From an uncultured Prevotellaceae bacterium (GTDB taxonomy: Bacteria; Bacteroidota; Bacteroidia; Bacteroidales; Muribaculaceae): a DNA stretch of 37,662 nt. The stretch spans positions 1 through 37,662 of the forward strand of contig ONRP01000023.1 of the NCBI GenBank assembly GCA_900320245.1. Direction: 5' to 3'. Positions 8,806 to 17,236 of the stretch are shown in pieces (the first letter of the stretch is position 1; the number at the start of each line of letters is the position of its first letter). The translations under genes and the position numbers were made by a program. The notes below the pieces were generated by a model, which ran no database searches, was not told where the DNA came from, and saw nothing but the letters and a program-made list of their open reading frames with translations.

Positions 8806-9894
8806 TTATTTCTTCTGGACGAAGGGCTTCAGGCCCTGAGCGGCCTCTTGGGCGGTGATGCGCTTGCCACCGTTGTCCAGGTCGATGAGGATGTAGCGGT
8901 CATGCCCCATGCCCAGTTCCTTCATGTAGGACAACTGACGCAGGCCGTGGCGGCTCTCGATGCGCTCGAGCATGTCGTGATGCTCCTCGGCAGTCATGGC
9001 ATAGATGATGTCGATGCAGGCCTGGTCGATGGCCAGCAGGTCGGTCGACGAGAGGATGCCCACGTTGGGGGTCACCACAGGTTCAGCCTCAAGGCCCTCG
9101 CAGTCACACGATACCGACATGTTGCGCATCACGTTCACGTAGGTCACATGAGGACCAAAGAAGTCGATAGTTGCCTTGGTCGACTCGGTCATGCGCTCCA
9201 TGAACTCTTCCTCCTTGATGTCCCACTGGTCGTCCTGGCCGGGAGTGGTGTGGATCCAAGCCTTGCCGATGCGGCCGTCGGCACAGCCGATGCCGATGTT
9301 CTTGTTCGAGCCGCCGAATCCGCCCTGGGTATGGCCCTTGAAGTGGGTGAGAGCCACCATCGAGTCATAGTTCTTCAGGTGGCTGCCCACCGACATCTTG
9401 TCGAACCACTTGCCGCCCACGACAGGCAGTGTCACGGTGTCTTCCTCGTCGAGGATGTCCACGGGGCAGAAGGTCCATCCGTTGACCTGCAGCGTCTTGC
9501 GGTGCAGGTCGGTGGTGTAGCGGTCGCCCTCATAGTAGGTGTTGGTCTCGATGATGCTGGCGCCTTTCAGGTCTTTTTCCATGAGCGCTTTGACCCACTC
9601 GCTGGGGATGATGTTGGGACCGTTCTGTTCGCCGGTGTGCAATTTCACGCCCACGCGGCCTTCAATCGTCTTGTTGACCTGCTCATAGGCCATGATAAGG
9701 CCTTCGGCGCTCAGGTTGCGGGTGAAGTACACGACTGCTTCGTCACCGGTGCGCTGGTCGTAGGGTAAGTACTTGTTGCCGTCGGTGCCGGCCACGGGTT
9801 TCTCTTTCATATTGTTGGTGTCTTGTGATTGGGTGGAGCAACTGGCCATCAGCATGCCGATGAACAGTGCCGTGAATAATAACTTGATTTTCAT
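8806..9894 (-). CDS. DUF362 domain lipoprotein
   Basis: A 362-residue protein of the DUF362 family, whose biochemical role is not established; related proteins are often joined to ferredoxin domains. The N-terminus is a lipoprotein signal peptide with lipobox LMASC and lipidated Cys19, so the protein is likely anchored outside the inner membrane. The family core is clear: SLKGH-like VALTHFKGHTQGGFGG, then NIGIGCADGR and a downstream VNVMRNMSVSCDCEG segment with clustered cysteines. No four-cysteine ferredoxin module is present, so it is a stand-alone DUF362. It is transcribed alone, with a promoter close upstream and possibly a second one behind a small terminator (see 9961-10056). Confidence 0.85.
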   Translation of the reverse strand: MKIKLLFTALFIGMLMASCSTQSQDTNNMKEKPVAGTDGNKYLPYDQRTGDEAVVYFTRNLSAEGLIMAYEQVNKTIEGRVGVKLHTGEQNGPNIIPSEWVKALMEKDLKGASIIETNTYYEGDRYTTDLHRKTLQVNGWTFCPVDILDEEDTVTLPVVGGKWFDKMSVGSHLKNYDSMVALTHFKGHTQGGFGGSNKNIGIGCADGRIGKAWIHTTPGQDDQWDIKEEEFMERMTESTKATIDFFGPHVTYVNVMRNMSVSCDCEGLEAEPVVTPNVGILSSTDLLAIDQACIDIIYAMTAEEHHDMLERIESRHGLRQLSYMKELGMGHDRYILIDLDNGGKRITAQEAAQGLKPFVQKK

Positions 9895-9923
9895 AATCTA
9901 TTGATGGGATTGGTTGATGTGGG

Positions 9924-9954
9924 CAAAGTTACAACAAATAAGTTGAATTTCCAA
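9924..9954 (-). promoter_or_regulatory. promoter for the DUF362 lipoprotein
   Basis: Minus strand: TTG (9954-9952), a 20-base spacer, then TAACTTTG (9931-9924). Predicted start near 9918, with a leader of about 24 bases before ATG 9894. Confidence 0.55.
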
Positions 9955-9960
9955 TAAATA

Positions 9961-9992
9961 TAAAAGAAAAGCGCCTCGTCTCACGACGAAGC
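9961..9992 (-). terminator. hairpin with T-rich tail, possible terminator of a small RNA or attenuator
   Basis: GCCTCGTC at 9973-9980 pairs with GACGAAGC at 9985-9992 (one G-U) around a four-base loop. On the minus strand it is followed by a T-rich tail (complement of 9961-9970). It lies between the promoter at 10025-10056 and the promoter at 9924-9954. Confidence 0.4.
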
Positions 9993-10024
9993 AGCCTTGC
10001 TAGGAAAAAAGTATCATATTGCTG

Positions 10025-10056
10025 CAAAATTAACCTTTTTGGCCGTCCTGTGCAAA
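10025..10056 (-). promoter_or_regulatory. minus-strand promoter with no adjacent gene
   Basis: Minus strand: TTTG (10056-10053), a 20-base spacer, then TAATTTTG (10032-10025), a full two-box match. The transcript would start near 10018 and meet the hairpin at 9961-9992 after only about 30-55 bases. Confidence 0.45.
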
Positions 10057-10228
10057 CATTTTTTTACTTTTTTTTCAACAAGTACCGAATTGTGAATGGA
10101 AAAGTGGTTGGTTTTGGGAAACTTTTTGACTGCATCCTGACCGATAGTTGTCCGTTTGTGGTACGATGGCGATAGCCCTCGGGACGTTTTTTCTGCTATG
10201 GCATCACAAAAAAATGTGCATTTTGCCC

Positions 10229-10257
10229 TTGTCTTGCTCAAAAATTATATACCTTTG
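10229..10257 (+). promoter_or_regulatory. promoter for the small secreted protein
   Basis: TTG at 10229-10231, an 18-base spacer and TACCTTTG at 10250-10257. The leader to ATG 10299 is about 35 bases. The remainder of the 404-base gap 9895-10298 holds only the two minus-strand promoters, the hairpin at 9961-9992 and A/T-rich sequence. Confidence 0.55.
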
Positions 10258-10298
10258 CCGCCACAGACTTAGATCATACACTTAATCATCGATAGACA

Positions 10299-10751
10299 AT
10301 GAAGAAATTCTTTTTGAAACTCATGGCGCTTGTTGCGCTGATGCTGGCAGCCCCCGCTGCCCATGCTGCCGACGACTGGTTTGACGTGTTGTCCGACGGC
10401 GGTGAGACCCTTGCAATCCATCCCGATATCTCCACTACTGACAATGGCCAGAGTTTCCTGGTGTGGGTGCGCAACTCGTTTGACGTGCCCGAGAGCCGCG
10501 CCTTCTATACCCGTGACCGCGGCTATAACAAGACCGTGGCCTACAAGTTGACCCTTTACAAGTTCACCGACGACTGGAACAATTTCAATATTGTACAGGT
10601 GTCGGTCTATGGCGAGGATGGCGAGATTATTGACCAATATGCCAATCCCGATATGGACAATACCGAGACCGTCATCCCTGCCGGGTCGCCCATCGAGGCG
10701 ATAGCCGAGAACGCCAAGGTCATCTACGAAATCGTGACCAACCCGGAGTGA
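10299..10751 (+). CDS. small secreted protein of unknown function
   Basis: A 150-residue protein that I do not recognise. It begins with a classical signal peptide (MKKFFLKLMALVALMLAA) with likely cleavage after AHA near residue 23. The mature part is acidic, alternates hydrophobic and polar residues, and lacks cysteine, suggesting a small beta-rich periplasmic or surface protein. The pattern WVRNSFDVPESRAFYTRD and the VAYKLTLYKFTDDWNNFNI stretch look like strands of a beta-sandwich. It has its own promoter and is closed by the hairpin terminator at 10801-10846, so it is a single-gene unit. ATG 10299 is supported by the signal peptide and by the promoter spacing. Confidence 0.75.
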   Translation: MKKFFLKLMALVALMLAAPAAHAADDWFDVLSDGGETLAIHPDISTTDNGQSFLVWVRNSFDVPESRAFYTRDRGYNKTVAYKLTLYKFTDDWNNFNIVQVSVYGEDGEIIDQYANPDMDNTETVIPAGSPIEAIAENAKVIYEIVTNPE

Positions 10752-10800
10752 TAACCGGTTTGTGATATGCAACTCGGCGCAGTCGGGTTGCAGGATGTGG

Positions 10801-10846
10801 AAAAAAGTGCCGCAGACACCGTAATGGTGCCTGCGGCATGTTTTTT
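10801..10846. terminator. bidirectional hairpin terminator
   Basis: TGCCGCAG at 10808-10815 and CTGCGGCA at 10831-10838 are exact inverses, with an inner ACC/GGT pairing. A run of A precedes and a run of T follows (10841-10846). It can end both the small secreted gene (plus) and the long minus-strand operon whose last gene stops at 10863. Confidence 0.85.
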
Positions 10847-10862
10847 GTGTGGTCTTGCGCAA

Positions 10863-11390
10863 TTATTGAACCAGCCTCCACTGCCCCAGGGTTTTGCCCC
10901 TGAAGACGCGGTACTCGACGTTTGACAGGTCGAGTGTGATGTCGGGCAGGTCCACTTGGCTGATGGCCTCTTTGATCTGGCGCAGGTTGGTCCGCGGGTC
11001 TTGTACACGGCCGAGGGTCACATGCAGGCGGAAATCGGACTGGATGTCGCAGCCCTTACCTTTCATGTAACGTCTGATGTCTTGAACCAGAGCCAGGAAA
11101 TCCTCGGGGACATGGCTGGTCGTCAGGTGGATGACCTGCTTGTGGCCTCCACCGGTGGCAAAAGCGTCGAGCCGATCAAAGGTGATGGTCGGTGCCAATG
11201 CGTCCTCGAGCCGTTCGCTCAGTCCCGGCACCAGGTTGACGTTATCGGGAGCGTAGTCCAGGAACACCATCGTGATGTGATAGTAATCCCGCTGCCACCG
11301 CACGTTGACTCCGTCGAGCAGTTCCCTCAGTTCGGTGAACCAGGAATCCACATAGCGGATGGGTACTTTCAGTTCCAGATAACTCTTCAT
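10863..11390 (-). CDS. 2H phosphoesterase, LigT/2'-5' RNA ligase-like
   Basis: A 175-residue cytoplasmic protein of the 2H phosphoesterase superfamily. Both catalytic HxT motifs are visible: HIT at residues 38-40 (DYYHITMVFL) and HVT at 123-125 (FRLHVTLGRV), separated by the usual 85 residues. Family members hydrolyse cyclic 2',3'-phosphodiesters or, in vitro, join 2'-5' RNA ends (ThpR); the natural substrate of this one is not known. It is the last gene of the minus-strand operon, 12 bases behind the FMN-binding gene and just ahead of the bidirectional terminator. A tRNA or RNA-end processing role is possible beside a release factor gene, but that is inference. Confidence 0.85.
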   Translation of the reverse strand: MKSYLELKVPIRYVDSWFTELRELLDGVNVRWQRDYYHITMVFLDYAPDNVNLVPGLSERLEDALAPTITFDRLDAFATGGGHKQVIHLTTSHVPEDFLALVQDIRRYMKGKGCDIQSDFRLHVTLGRVQDPRTNLRQIKEAISQVDLPDITLDLSNVEYRVFRGKTLGQWRLVQ

Positions 11391-11402
11391 GAGGCTGGAG
11401 GA

Positions 11403-11864
11403 TTAGCGGCGTTTTTTGGTCGCTTTCTTCTTGGTGGTAGCCTTCTTGGTGGCCGTTTTCTTGGTCGAAGTGGACTTCGCCTGGTTCAGTCCCATCTGTA
11501 TGTTCTTGATGAGGGCCTCGCTGGTGTAGGTGGCACCGGTGGCGATGTCGGGTTTGAGTTTCTTGGCCTCGGCGACGGTCTTGCCGATATACTGCGGCAG
11601 CACCTTGTCCTTAGCGCGCTTGAGGTAGCCGGGAGATTCCTGGTTGCTGAGCACTTCGATACTCTCAATGACGCCGTTCTTGACGGTGATGTTCAGCGGG
11701 GTGGGGCCGTTGTAACCGATTACCTTCTTGGCGATTTCGCCGGTGTAGATGACCTGTGTGGTGCCATTAGTGGCCTTTTTAGCCTTGGCCTTGGTGCGGG
11801 CATCGAGCGATACGGTGCCTGCCACGAGCAGCATGATGGCTGCGATGATTAATGTCTTTTTCAT
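11403..11864 (-). CDS. exported FMN-binding domain protein with lysine-rich tail
   Basis: A 153-residue protein starting at ATG 11864; the frame stays open upstream but that part is a shadow of the preceding gene, and the signal peptide MKKTLIIAAIMLLVAG marks the true start. The core is an FMN_bind domain of the NqrC/RnfG type: NITVKNGVIESIEVLSNQES, then DIATGATYTS at 106-115. In this family flavin is esterified to the last Thr of [ST]GAT, here Thr112, by an ApbE transferase; no apbE is in the window. The protein ends in about 24 residues made almost only of Lys, Thr, Ala and Arg, resembling histone H1 tails, which is unusual for an exported flavoprotein and could bind anionic glycans, lipids or nucleic acid. 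It lies between the nucleotidyltransferase and the 2H phosphoesterase. Confidence 0.85.
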   Translation of the reverse strand: MKKTLIIAAIMLLVAGTVSLDARTKAKAKKATNGTTQVIYTGEIAKKVIGYNGPTPLNITVKNGVIESIEVLSNQESPGYLKRAKDKVLPQYIGKTVAEAKKLKPDIATGATYTSEALIKNIQMGLNQAKSTSTKKTATKKATTKKKATKKRR

Positions 11865-11919
11865 ATCGTTGCTTTTGATAAGTAGTTCCTTGTTATAGAC
11901 GGGATTTGAAGTGAATGGT

Positions 11920-12672
11920 TTAATTCTCTTCGAGGAGTTGCTGGGCCAGGGCAAGCGTCTCGGGCTTGCCGATGTCAAGCCACTGGTAGTCGCAGTCGGG
12001 GTGGTAGCCGTGGATGAGGTGGTGCTTGCACTCGTTGATGTAGAACGGCGTGATGGAGAATTTCTCGCCTTCCTGGCGGCGGTAACGTTCCAGGTGGGGG
12101 AAGATGCGCGGCGAGATAACGTGCAACCCGCCGAATGCCAGTTCCTTGAGTCCTCCGCGTTCACGCAGTTTCTCGGGGTCTGGCTTGAACTCGCCTGTCG
12201 CCTTGTTGGTCCATCCGCACAGGCGGTCGTCCTCGTCGAACAGGAAGTAGCGTTGTGTCTTGCGCTCCTTGACCAGGATGGTTGCCAGCGCGTCGTGGGC
12301 TACATGGTAGTCGTAGAATGCCTTCAGGTCCAGCGTGCTGATGATGTCGGTATTGTGCACGAGGAAAGGCTCATCGCCATCAAGCCACTGGCGTGCCTTG
12401 AGGATGCCGCCGCCCGTGTCGAGCAGCATGCCGCGCTCGTCGCTGATGTGCAGGTTGACCCCGAAGTTGTCGTTCTTCTCCAGGAAGTCGATAATCATCT
12501 GCCCGTAGTGGTGGATGTTGATGGTGATGTCGTTGAAACCGGCAGCCGCAACACGCTCGATGACGTGCTGCAGCATGGGTTTGCCGGCAATCTCCACCAT
12601 CGCCTTGGGACGGTCGTCGGTCAGGGGACGCAGGCGTGTGCCCAGTCCTGCTGCAAAAATCAGGGCTTTCAT
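11920..12672 (-). CDS. sugar-1-phosphate nucleotidyltransferase, MurU-like
   Basis: A 250-residue cytoplasmic nucleotidyltransferase with a Rossmann-type NTP_transferase fold. The N-terminal loop FAAGLGTRLRPLT followed by RPKAM is the nucleotide- and phosphate-binding signature. DTGGGILKA and FLVHNTDI (a metal-binding Asp) follow. Length and motifs fit MurU, which makes UDP-MurNAc from MurNAc 1-phosphate and UTP in peptidoglycan recycling; a mannose-1-phosphate or glucose-1-phosphate enzyme cannot be excluded. Its ATG overlaps the stop of the kinase-RapZ fusion gene by four bases, the classic sign of translational coupling, and AmgK and MurU are known partners in Pseudomonas. This context is the main reason for the MurU call. 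Confidence 0.8.
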   Translation of the reverse strand: MKALIFAAGLGTRLRPLTDDRPKAMVEIAGKPMLQHVIERVAAAGFNDITINIHHYGQMIIDFLEKNDNFGVNLHISDERGMLLDTGGGILKARQWLDGDEPFLVHNTDIISTLDLKAFYDYHVAHDALATILVKERKTQRYFLFDEDDRLCGWTNKATGEFKPDPEKLRERGGLKELAFGGLHVISPRIFPHLERYRRQEGEKFSITPFYINECKHHLIHGYHPDCDYQWLDIGKPETLALAQQLLEEN

Positions 12673-14135
12673 AGTTGGTCGACGGGGTTGAGGGTGCGTT
12701 CGTGGTCGGGCTGCTCGCGGTGCGACAGTTCGACACGGACATTGAACTTGTCATGGATATGCTCAGCAAGGTGTTCGGCGGCATATACCGAGCGGTGCTG
12801 TCCGCCCGTACAGCCGAAGCACACCATCAGGTCGGTGAAATTGCGCTTCTTGTAACGCTCTACCGACTCGTCGACGAGGGCATAGACATGCTCCAGCCAC
12901 TTGTCGATGGTGCTCTCCTTCTTCAGGAAGTCGATCACGTTCTGGTCCAGGCCGGTGAAGGCTTTGTATTTGTCGTATTTACCCGGGTTGTTCAGGGCGC
13001 GGCAGTCAAACACGAAGCCGCCTCCGTTGCCCGAAGCATCGTGCGGGATACCTTTCTTGTAGGCAAAACTCATTACCCTGACGGTCAGGCCCTTGTCCTC
13101 GCTGACAAAGTCTTTGAGGTTGACCAACTCGTCGATGATGTGGGTCAGGTAGGGATACTGCTTGAAGGGCTTGTTGAGCACGAGTTTGCGCAGGTTGGCC
13201 ACGGCGGGAACGATGCTGTTCTTCATGAAGTCGGGCTTCTTCTCGAAGTAGCCGCGGAAACCATAGGCTCCCAGCACCTGCAGCGTGCGGAAGAGCACGA
13301 ACAGCCTGAGGTTCTCATGGAACTTCTTCTCGTCGAGGTCGGGCACGTATTCCTTGAGTTTGCACATGTAGGCGTTGACCAAGTCCTTCTTCAGGTCATC
13401 GGGATACTTGGCGCGTGACTGCCACACGAACGATGCCACGTCGTAGTAGTAGGGACCACGGCGTCCGCCCTGGAAGTCGATGAACGCCAGTTTGCATTCA
13501 GCGGGTTTGTCGGCGTCGCCCACGAGCATCACGTTGCGCGACTGGAAGTCGCGGTACATGAACGTCTCGCTGGGAACGGCCAGCAGGTCGTGCGTCAGTT
13601 TCTCAAAGTCGTTCTCCAACTTGTCCTCGTTGAATACTACGCCCGTGGCTTTCAGGAAGCAGTACTTGAAGTAGTTCAGGTCCCACTTGATGGAGCGCTC
13701 GTCAAAGCACTTGGCGGGGTAGCAGTGGCCGTAGTCAAAGCCCTGGGCGCCGCGGAACTGGATGTCCACCAGGTCACGCATCGTGCGGCGCAGCAGTTCT
13801 TTCTCATCGCTGGTGAAGGCATGGGTGATGGCGCTGCGGCGTATCTTGTTCCACAGGATGTTCTCGGGCTTCTTGCCCAGGTCTTCCTGGATGTAGGCCA
13901 TGTGGTCGTCGCTTACCCCATAGACCTCGGGGACCGACAGCCCTTGCTCGCGGAAGTGGCGCGCGATGTAGATGAACGCGTCATTCTCCTCTCGTGACTC
14001 GCCGATGACGCCCACTATCGAGCGCTCGCCGTGCATGCGGTAGTACTGGCGGTTGGAACCGGCCTTGTCCATCAGGACGATCTCGGTGGGTTCGCTGCCC
14101 ACACATTGCTCATATAATCTTCTCAGTCTCTCCAT
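12669..14135 (-). CDS. AmgK-like aminoglycoside-phosphotransferase-fold kinase fused to a RapZ C-terminal domain
   Basis: A 488-residue two-domain protein. Residues about 10-335 are an APH-fold sugar kinase: SNRQYYRM near 27-34 for nucleotide contact, the catalytic loop YRDFQSRNVM with Asp196 and Asn201, and the metal-binding FIDFQGG at 218-224. This fits AmgK, the anomeric kinase of MurNAc and GlcNAc. Residues about 352-475 match the C-terminal domain of RapZ, including FDCRALNNPG, FTGLD and GCTGGQHRS at 441-449. In E. coli that domain senses glucosamine 6-phosphate and binds RNA. The RapZ kinase half is absent. The joined architecture suggests a salvage kinase tuned by amino-sugar levels, which is inference. 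The neighbouring gene encodes the predicted next enzyme. Confidence 0.85.
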   Translation of the reverse strand: MERLRRLYEQCVGSEPTEIVLMDKAGSNRQYYRMHGERSIVGVIGESREENDAFIYIARHFREQGLSVPEVYGVSDDHMAYIQEDLGKKPENILWNKIRRSAITHAFTSDEKELLRRTMRDLVDIQFRGAQGFDYGHCYPAKCFDERSIKWDLNYFKYCFLKATGVVFNEDKLENDFEKLTHDLLAVPSETFMYRDFQSRNVMLVGDADKPAECKLAFIDFQGGRRGPYYYDVASFVWQSRAKYPDDLKKDLVNAYMCKLKEYVPDLDEKKFHENLRLFVLFRTLQVLGAYGFRGYFEKKPDFMKNSIVPAVANLRKLVLNKPFKQYPYLTHIIDELVNLKDFVSEDKGLTVRVMSFAYKKGIPHDASGNGGGFVFDCRALNNPGKYDKYKAFTGLDQNVIDFLKKESTIDKWLEHVYALVDESVERYKKRNFTDLMVCFGCTGGQHRSVYAAEHLAEHIHDKFNVRVELSHREQPDHERTLNPVDQL

Positions 14136-14173
14136 TGCTGTCTTGCTTTTAGTTGTATGGTTTTATGATGATA

Positions 14174-15751
14174 TTAGAATTCGCTTGTGAAGTGGAACGT
14201 GATTTTGGGGAAATCCTGCTGGGCCATCTGCAGGACGTAGTTGCTGTCGGCCAGGAACACGTCGCGACCTTCGAGGTCGAGCGCCATGAACTGGTGTTTG
14301 CGTCTCTTGAAGGCCTCGAGGGCCTCATCGTCGTCGCTCTCAATCCAGCAGGCCTTGTACAGGTGGATGGGCTCCCAGCGGCACTGGGCGCCGTACTCGT
14401 GCAGCAGGCGATACTGGATGACCTCGAACTGCAACTGTCCCACGGTGCCGATAATCTTGCGGTTGTTGAACTGGTTGATGAACATCTGGGCCACACCCTC
14501 GTCCATCAACTGTTCCAGACCCTTGTTGAGTTGCTTGGTCTTCATCGGGTCGCTGTTCTCGATGTACTTGAACATCTCGGGCGAGAAACTCGGCAGCCCC
14601 TTGAAGTGGAGTTCTTCTCCCTCGGTCAGGGTGTCACCGATCTTGAAAATGCCGTTGTCGGGCAGGCCTACGATATCGCCGGGATACACCTCGTCGATGA
14701 TTTCCTTCTTCTGCGCCATGAAGGCCGTCGGGGCGCTGAAGCGGTAACTCTTGCCGCTGCGCACGTGCTTGTAGTTGCCGTTGCGCTGGAACACACCCGA
14801 GCACACCTTGACAAAGGCGATGCAACTGCGGTGGTTGGGGTCCATGTTGGCGTGGATCTTGAACACGAAGCCGGTAAACTTGTCTTCACCAGGCTCCACG
14901 GTGCGCTCGATGGCGGTTACGGGGCGGGGTGACGGGGCGATGCGCACGAAGCAGTCCAGCAACTCCTTCACACCGAAGGTGTTCAGCGCCGATCCGAAGA
15001 ACACGGGCGCCACCTTGGCATCCAGATAATCGAGCGTGTTGAAGTCGGGATACACGCCGTCGATGAGTTCGATGTCGGCACGCAGTTTCTCGGCATCGGC
15101 CTTGCCCACAGCGGCGTCGATGGCCGGGTCGTTGATGTCATTGATGTCAACGCGGTCGGTCACATGCTGCTTGTCGGGCTTGAACAGGCTGATGTTGTGT
15201 TCATAGATGTTGTACACGCCCTTGAAGTGGGCACCGATGTTGATGGGCCAACTCAGGGGGCGCACGTCAATCTTCAGTTCCTGTTCCAACTCGTCTAGGA
15301 TGTCAAACGGGTCGCGGCCCTCGCGGTCGAGTTTGTTGACAAAGATGATGACGGGCGTGTTGCGCATGCGGCACACCTCCATCAGTTTGCGTGTCTGGGT
15401 CTCCACACCCTTGGCAACGTCGACAACGATGATGACACTGTCCACAGCCGTCAAGGTGCGGTAGGTGTCCTCGGCGAAGTCCTGGTGGCCGGGGGTGTCG
15501 AGGATATTGATTTTGTAGTCGCCGTAGTTGAATCCCATGACCGAGGTGGCTACCGAGATGCCGCGTTGCTTCTCAATCTCCATCCAGTCGCTGGTGGCGG
15601 TCTTTTTGATTTTATTGGATTTCACGGCACCGGCCACATGGATGGCACCACCGAAGAGCAGCAACTTTTCGGTCAATGTCGTCTTGCCGGCATCAGGGTG
15701 TGAGATGATGGCAAAGGTGCGGCGGCGGGTGATTTCTGTTGTCAGGGACAT
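14174..15751 (-). CDS. prfC: peptide chain release factor 3
   Basis: Cytoplasmic translational GTPase of 525 residues that recycles RF1/RF2 from the ribosome after peptide release. GTPase motifs are complete: SHPDAGKTT at 17-25 (G1), DTPGHQD at 85-91 (G3) and NKLD at 139-142 (G4). The RF3-specific [15 protein letters not shown] precedes the switch region, and the RF3 C-terminal part has [12 protein letters not shown]. Length is right for the family (about 529 in E. coli). It sits 30 bases behind rfbD and 38 bases ahead of the kinase-RapZ gene, with no own promoter seen. Confidence 0.97.
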   Translation of the reverse strand: MSLTTEITRRRTFAIISHPDAGKTTLTEKLLLFGGAIHVAGAVKSNKIKKTATSDWMEIEKQRGISVATSVMGFNYGDYKINILDTPGHQDFAEDTYRTLTAVDSVIIVVDVAKGVETQTRKLMEVCRMRNTPVIIFVNKLDREGRDPFDILDELEQELKIDVRPLSWPINIGAHFKGVYNIYEHNISLFKPDKQHVTDRVDINDINDPAIDAAVGKADAEKLRADIELIDGVYPDFNTLDYLDAKVAPVFFGSALNTFGVKELLDCFVRIAPSPRPVTAIERTVEPGEDKFTGFVFKIHANMDPNHRSCIAFVKVCSGVFQRNGNYKHVRSGKSYRFSAPTAFMAQKKEIIDEVYPGDIVGLPDNGIFKIGDTLTEGEELHFKGLPSFSPEMFKYIENSDPMKTKQLNKGLEQLMDEGVAQMFINQFNNRKIIGTVGQLQFEVIQYRLLHEYGAQCRWEPIHLYKACWIESDDDEALEAFKRRKHQFMALDLEGRDVFLADSNYVLQMAQQDFPKITFHFTSEF

Positions 15752-15781
15752 TATGTTCAGTATTGTTTAGTGTTTTAATGT

Positions 15782-16660
15782 TCAGAGTTGTTTCAGGGTG
15801 TCCTCAAGGCTGTCGAGCCAATAGGGAACGGTCACGCCAAAGGTGGTTTTGAACCGTGTCTTGTCCAGCACGCTGTAGGCAGGGCGATGGGCCTTGGCGG
15901 GGAACTCATCGCTGTGGCAGGGCTGCACGTCACAGCCGGTGATGCCTGCAAGCCGGTGGATGGCGAGGGCGAAGTCATACCATGAGATGACGCCCTCGTT
16001 GCTGTAGTGGTAGATGCCGGGATGCCATTCCTCGGCAGTGATGATGGTGACGATGGCGCGGGCCAGGTCGCGGGCACAGGTGGGCGAGCCCACTTGGTCG
16101 AACACGACCTTCAGGGCCGGTTTCTGCTGGCCGAGGGCAAGCATCGTCTTGACGAAGTTCTTGCCGTAGGGCGAGTAGAGCCAAGCGGTGCGCAGGATGA
16201 CGGCATCATCGCCCAGAGCATCCAGCAACAGGCCTTCGCCGTCGAGTTTAGTGCGGCCGTAGGCCGACTGCGGGTTGGGCGTCATCTCCTCGGTATAGGG
16301 GACGCAGCCCTGGCCGTCAAACACATAGTCGGTCGAAATGTGGACCATGCGCGCCCCGTGGCGCTTGGCGACACGGGCTATGTTGCCCACGGCGGCAGCG
16401 TTCAGCCTGCCGGCGGTCTCCTCGTCATCTTCGGCGGCATCCACCGCGGTATAGGCGGCGCAGTTGACGATGATGCTGATGGCACAATCGGCAACGATGC
16501 GCTCCACAGCGGCCTCGTCGGTGATGTCGAGCGTGATGATGTCCTCGCCGGCGACATCGGTATAGACGACGTTAAAGCGCTGGTCATCAGTCAGCACGTT
16601 GCGCATCTCATGACCCAGTTGGCCACATGCACCGGTGATGAGTATGTTGATGGTCTCCAT
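15782..16660 (-). CDS. rfbD: dTDP-4-dehydrorhamnose reductase
   Basis: A 292-residue NAD(P)H-dependent short-chain reductase catalysing the last step of dTDP-L-rhamnose synthesis for surface glycans. The nucleotide loop GACGQLG is at 10-16, HISTDYVFDG at 107-116, and the catalytic pair YxxxK is seen as YGRTK with Tyr134 and Lys138. The C-terminal HRPAYSVLDKTRF is typical of RfbD. The partner genes rfbA, rfbB and rfbC are not in the window, so the pathway is split. The start lies three bases after the stop of the DUF4924 gene, indicating one transcript. Confidence 0.93.
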   Translation of the reverse strand: METINILITGACGQLGHEMRNVLTDDQRFNVVYTDVAGEDIITLDITDEAAVERIVADCAISIIVNCAAYTAVDAAEDDEETAGRLNAAAVGNIARVAKRHGARMVHISTDYVFDGQGCVPYTEEMTPNPQSAYGRTKLDGEGLLLDALGDDAVILRTAWLYSPYGKNFVKTMLALGQQKPALKVVFDQVGSPTCARDLARAIVTIITAEEWHPGIYHYSNEGVISWYDFALAIHRLAGITGCDVQPCHSDEFPAKAHRPAYSVLDKTRFKTTFGVTVPYWLDSLEDTLKQL

Positions 16661-16663
16661 TCG

Positions 16664-17230
16664 TCAGTTGTCGCTTAAGTCGTCGCCGAAAAGCGGTTTC
16701 TCCTCATCGCGCTTGAAATAGGCGGCAAGCAGGCCGATGAAGTGCGAAATCTGTGCTATCGCGGCGGCGGTGTCCTGGGATATCTCTTTTCCCTGCATGT
16801 GCAGCAGCATCACGCCGTACAGGGCGTTGAAGCATGTCTCGAGTTCGCTGGGGCGCTCCTGCTCGGGCAGGGTGGCACGCAGTTGCACGATGTGGGGCAG
16901 CGTGCGGTAGTAGTCGGCGTGGTAGTCGGGAAAACGGCCCTGGTCGGCCAGCAACTGCAGGTGCAGGTCGTTCAGGCGGATGAGCACATTGTGGCACACG
17001 CGGATGTGGCCTCGCTCGCGCACGTTCTCCATCTCCATCATCTGGATGAGGGACTCGTACCACTCACGGATTTCGTGCCGGGTCTTGTCGTCCACGTCAT
17101 AGCGGGCGATGACCGCCTGGTCCACCGTGTCGATGTCCAGATGGCAGGCACGCAGCAGGTCCTCAACCTGCCACAAGTAGAGCAGGTATTCTGCGATGTT
17201 CTCCTTTCGTTTCTGTTGAGCGATAATCAT
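16664..17230 (-). CDS. DUF4924 family protein
   Basis: A 188-residue, mostly helical cytoplasmic protein of a family confined, to my knowledge, to Bacteroidota; function unknown. The opening IIAQQKRKENIAEYLLYLWQ is the hallmark of the family, and the rest consists of amphipathic helices with many Leu and charged residues, with no signal peptide or membrane segment. It lies six bases behind the Crp/Fnr regulator and three bases ahead of rfbD, an arrangement I recall as common in this phylum. Tight packing with rfbD and prfC implies co-expression; no enzymatic motif is visible. Confidence 0.85.
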   Translation of the reverse strand: MIIAQQKRKENIAEYLLYLWQVEDLLRACHLDIDTVDQAVIARYDVDDKTRHEIREWYESLIQMMEMENVRERGHIRVCHNVLIRLNDLHLQLLADQGRFPDYHADYYRTLPHIVQLRATLPEQERPSELETCFNALYGVMLLHMQGKEISQDTAAAIAQISHFIGLLAAYFKRDEEKPLFGDDLSDN

Positions 17231-17236
17231 GACACT

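Noticed and set aside
10014-10241. 75-codon minus-strand frame between the DUF362 gene and the small secreted gene
   Set aside because: It crosses two promoters and has no recognisable domain.
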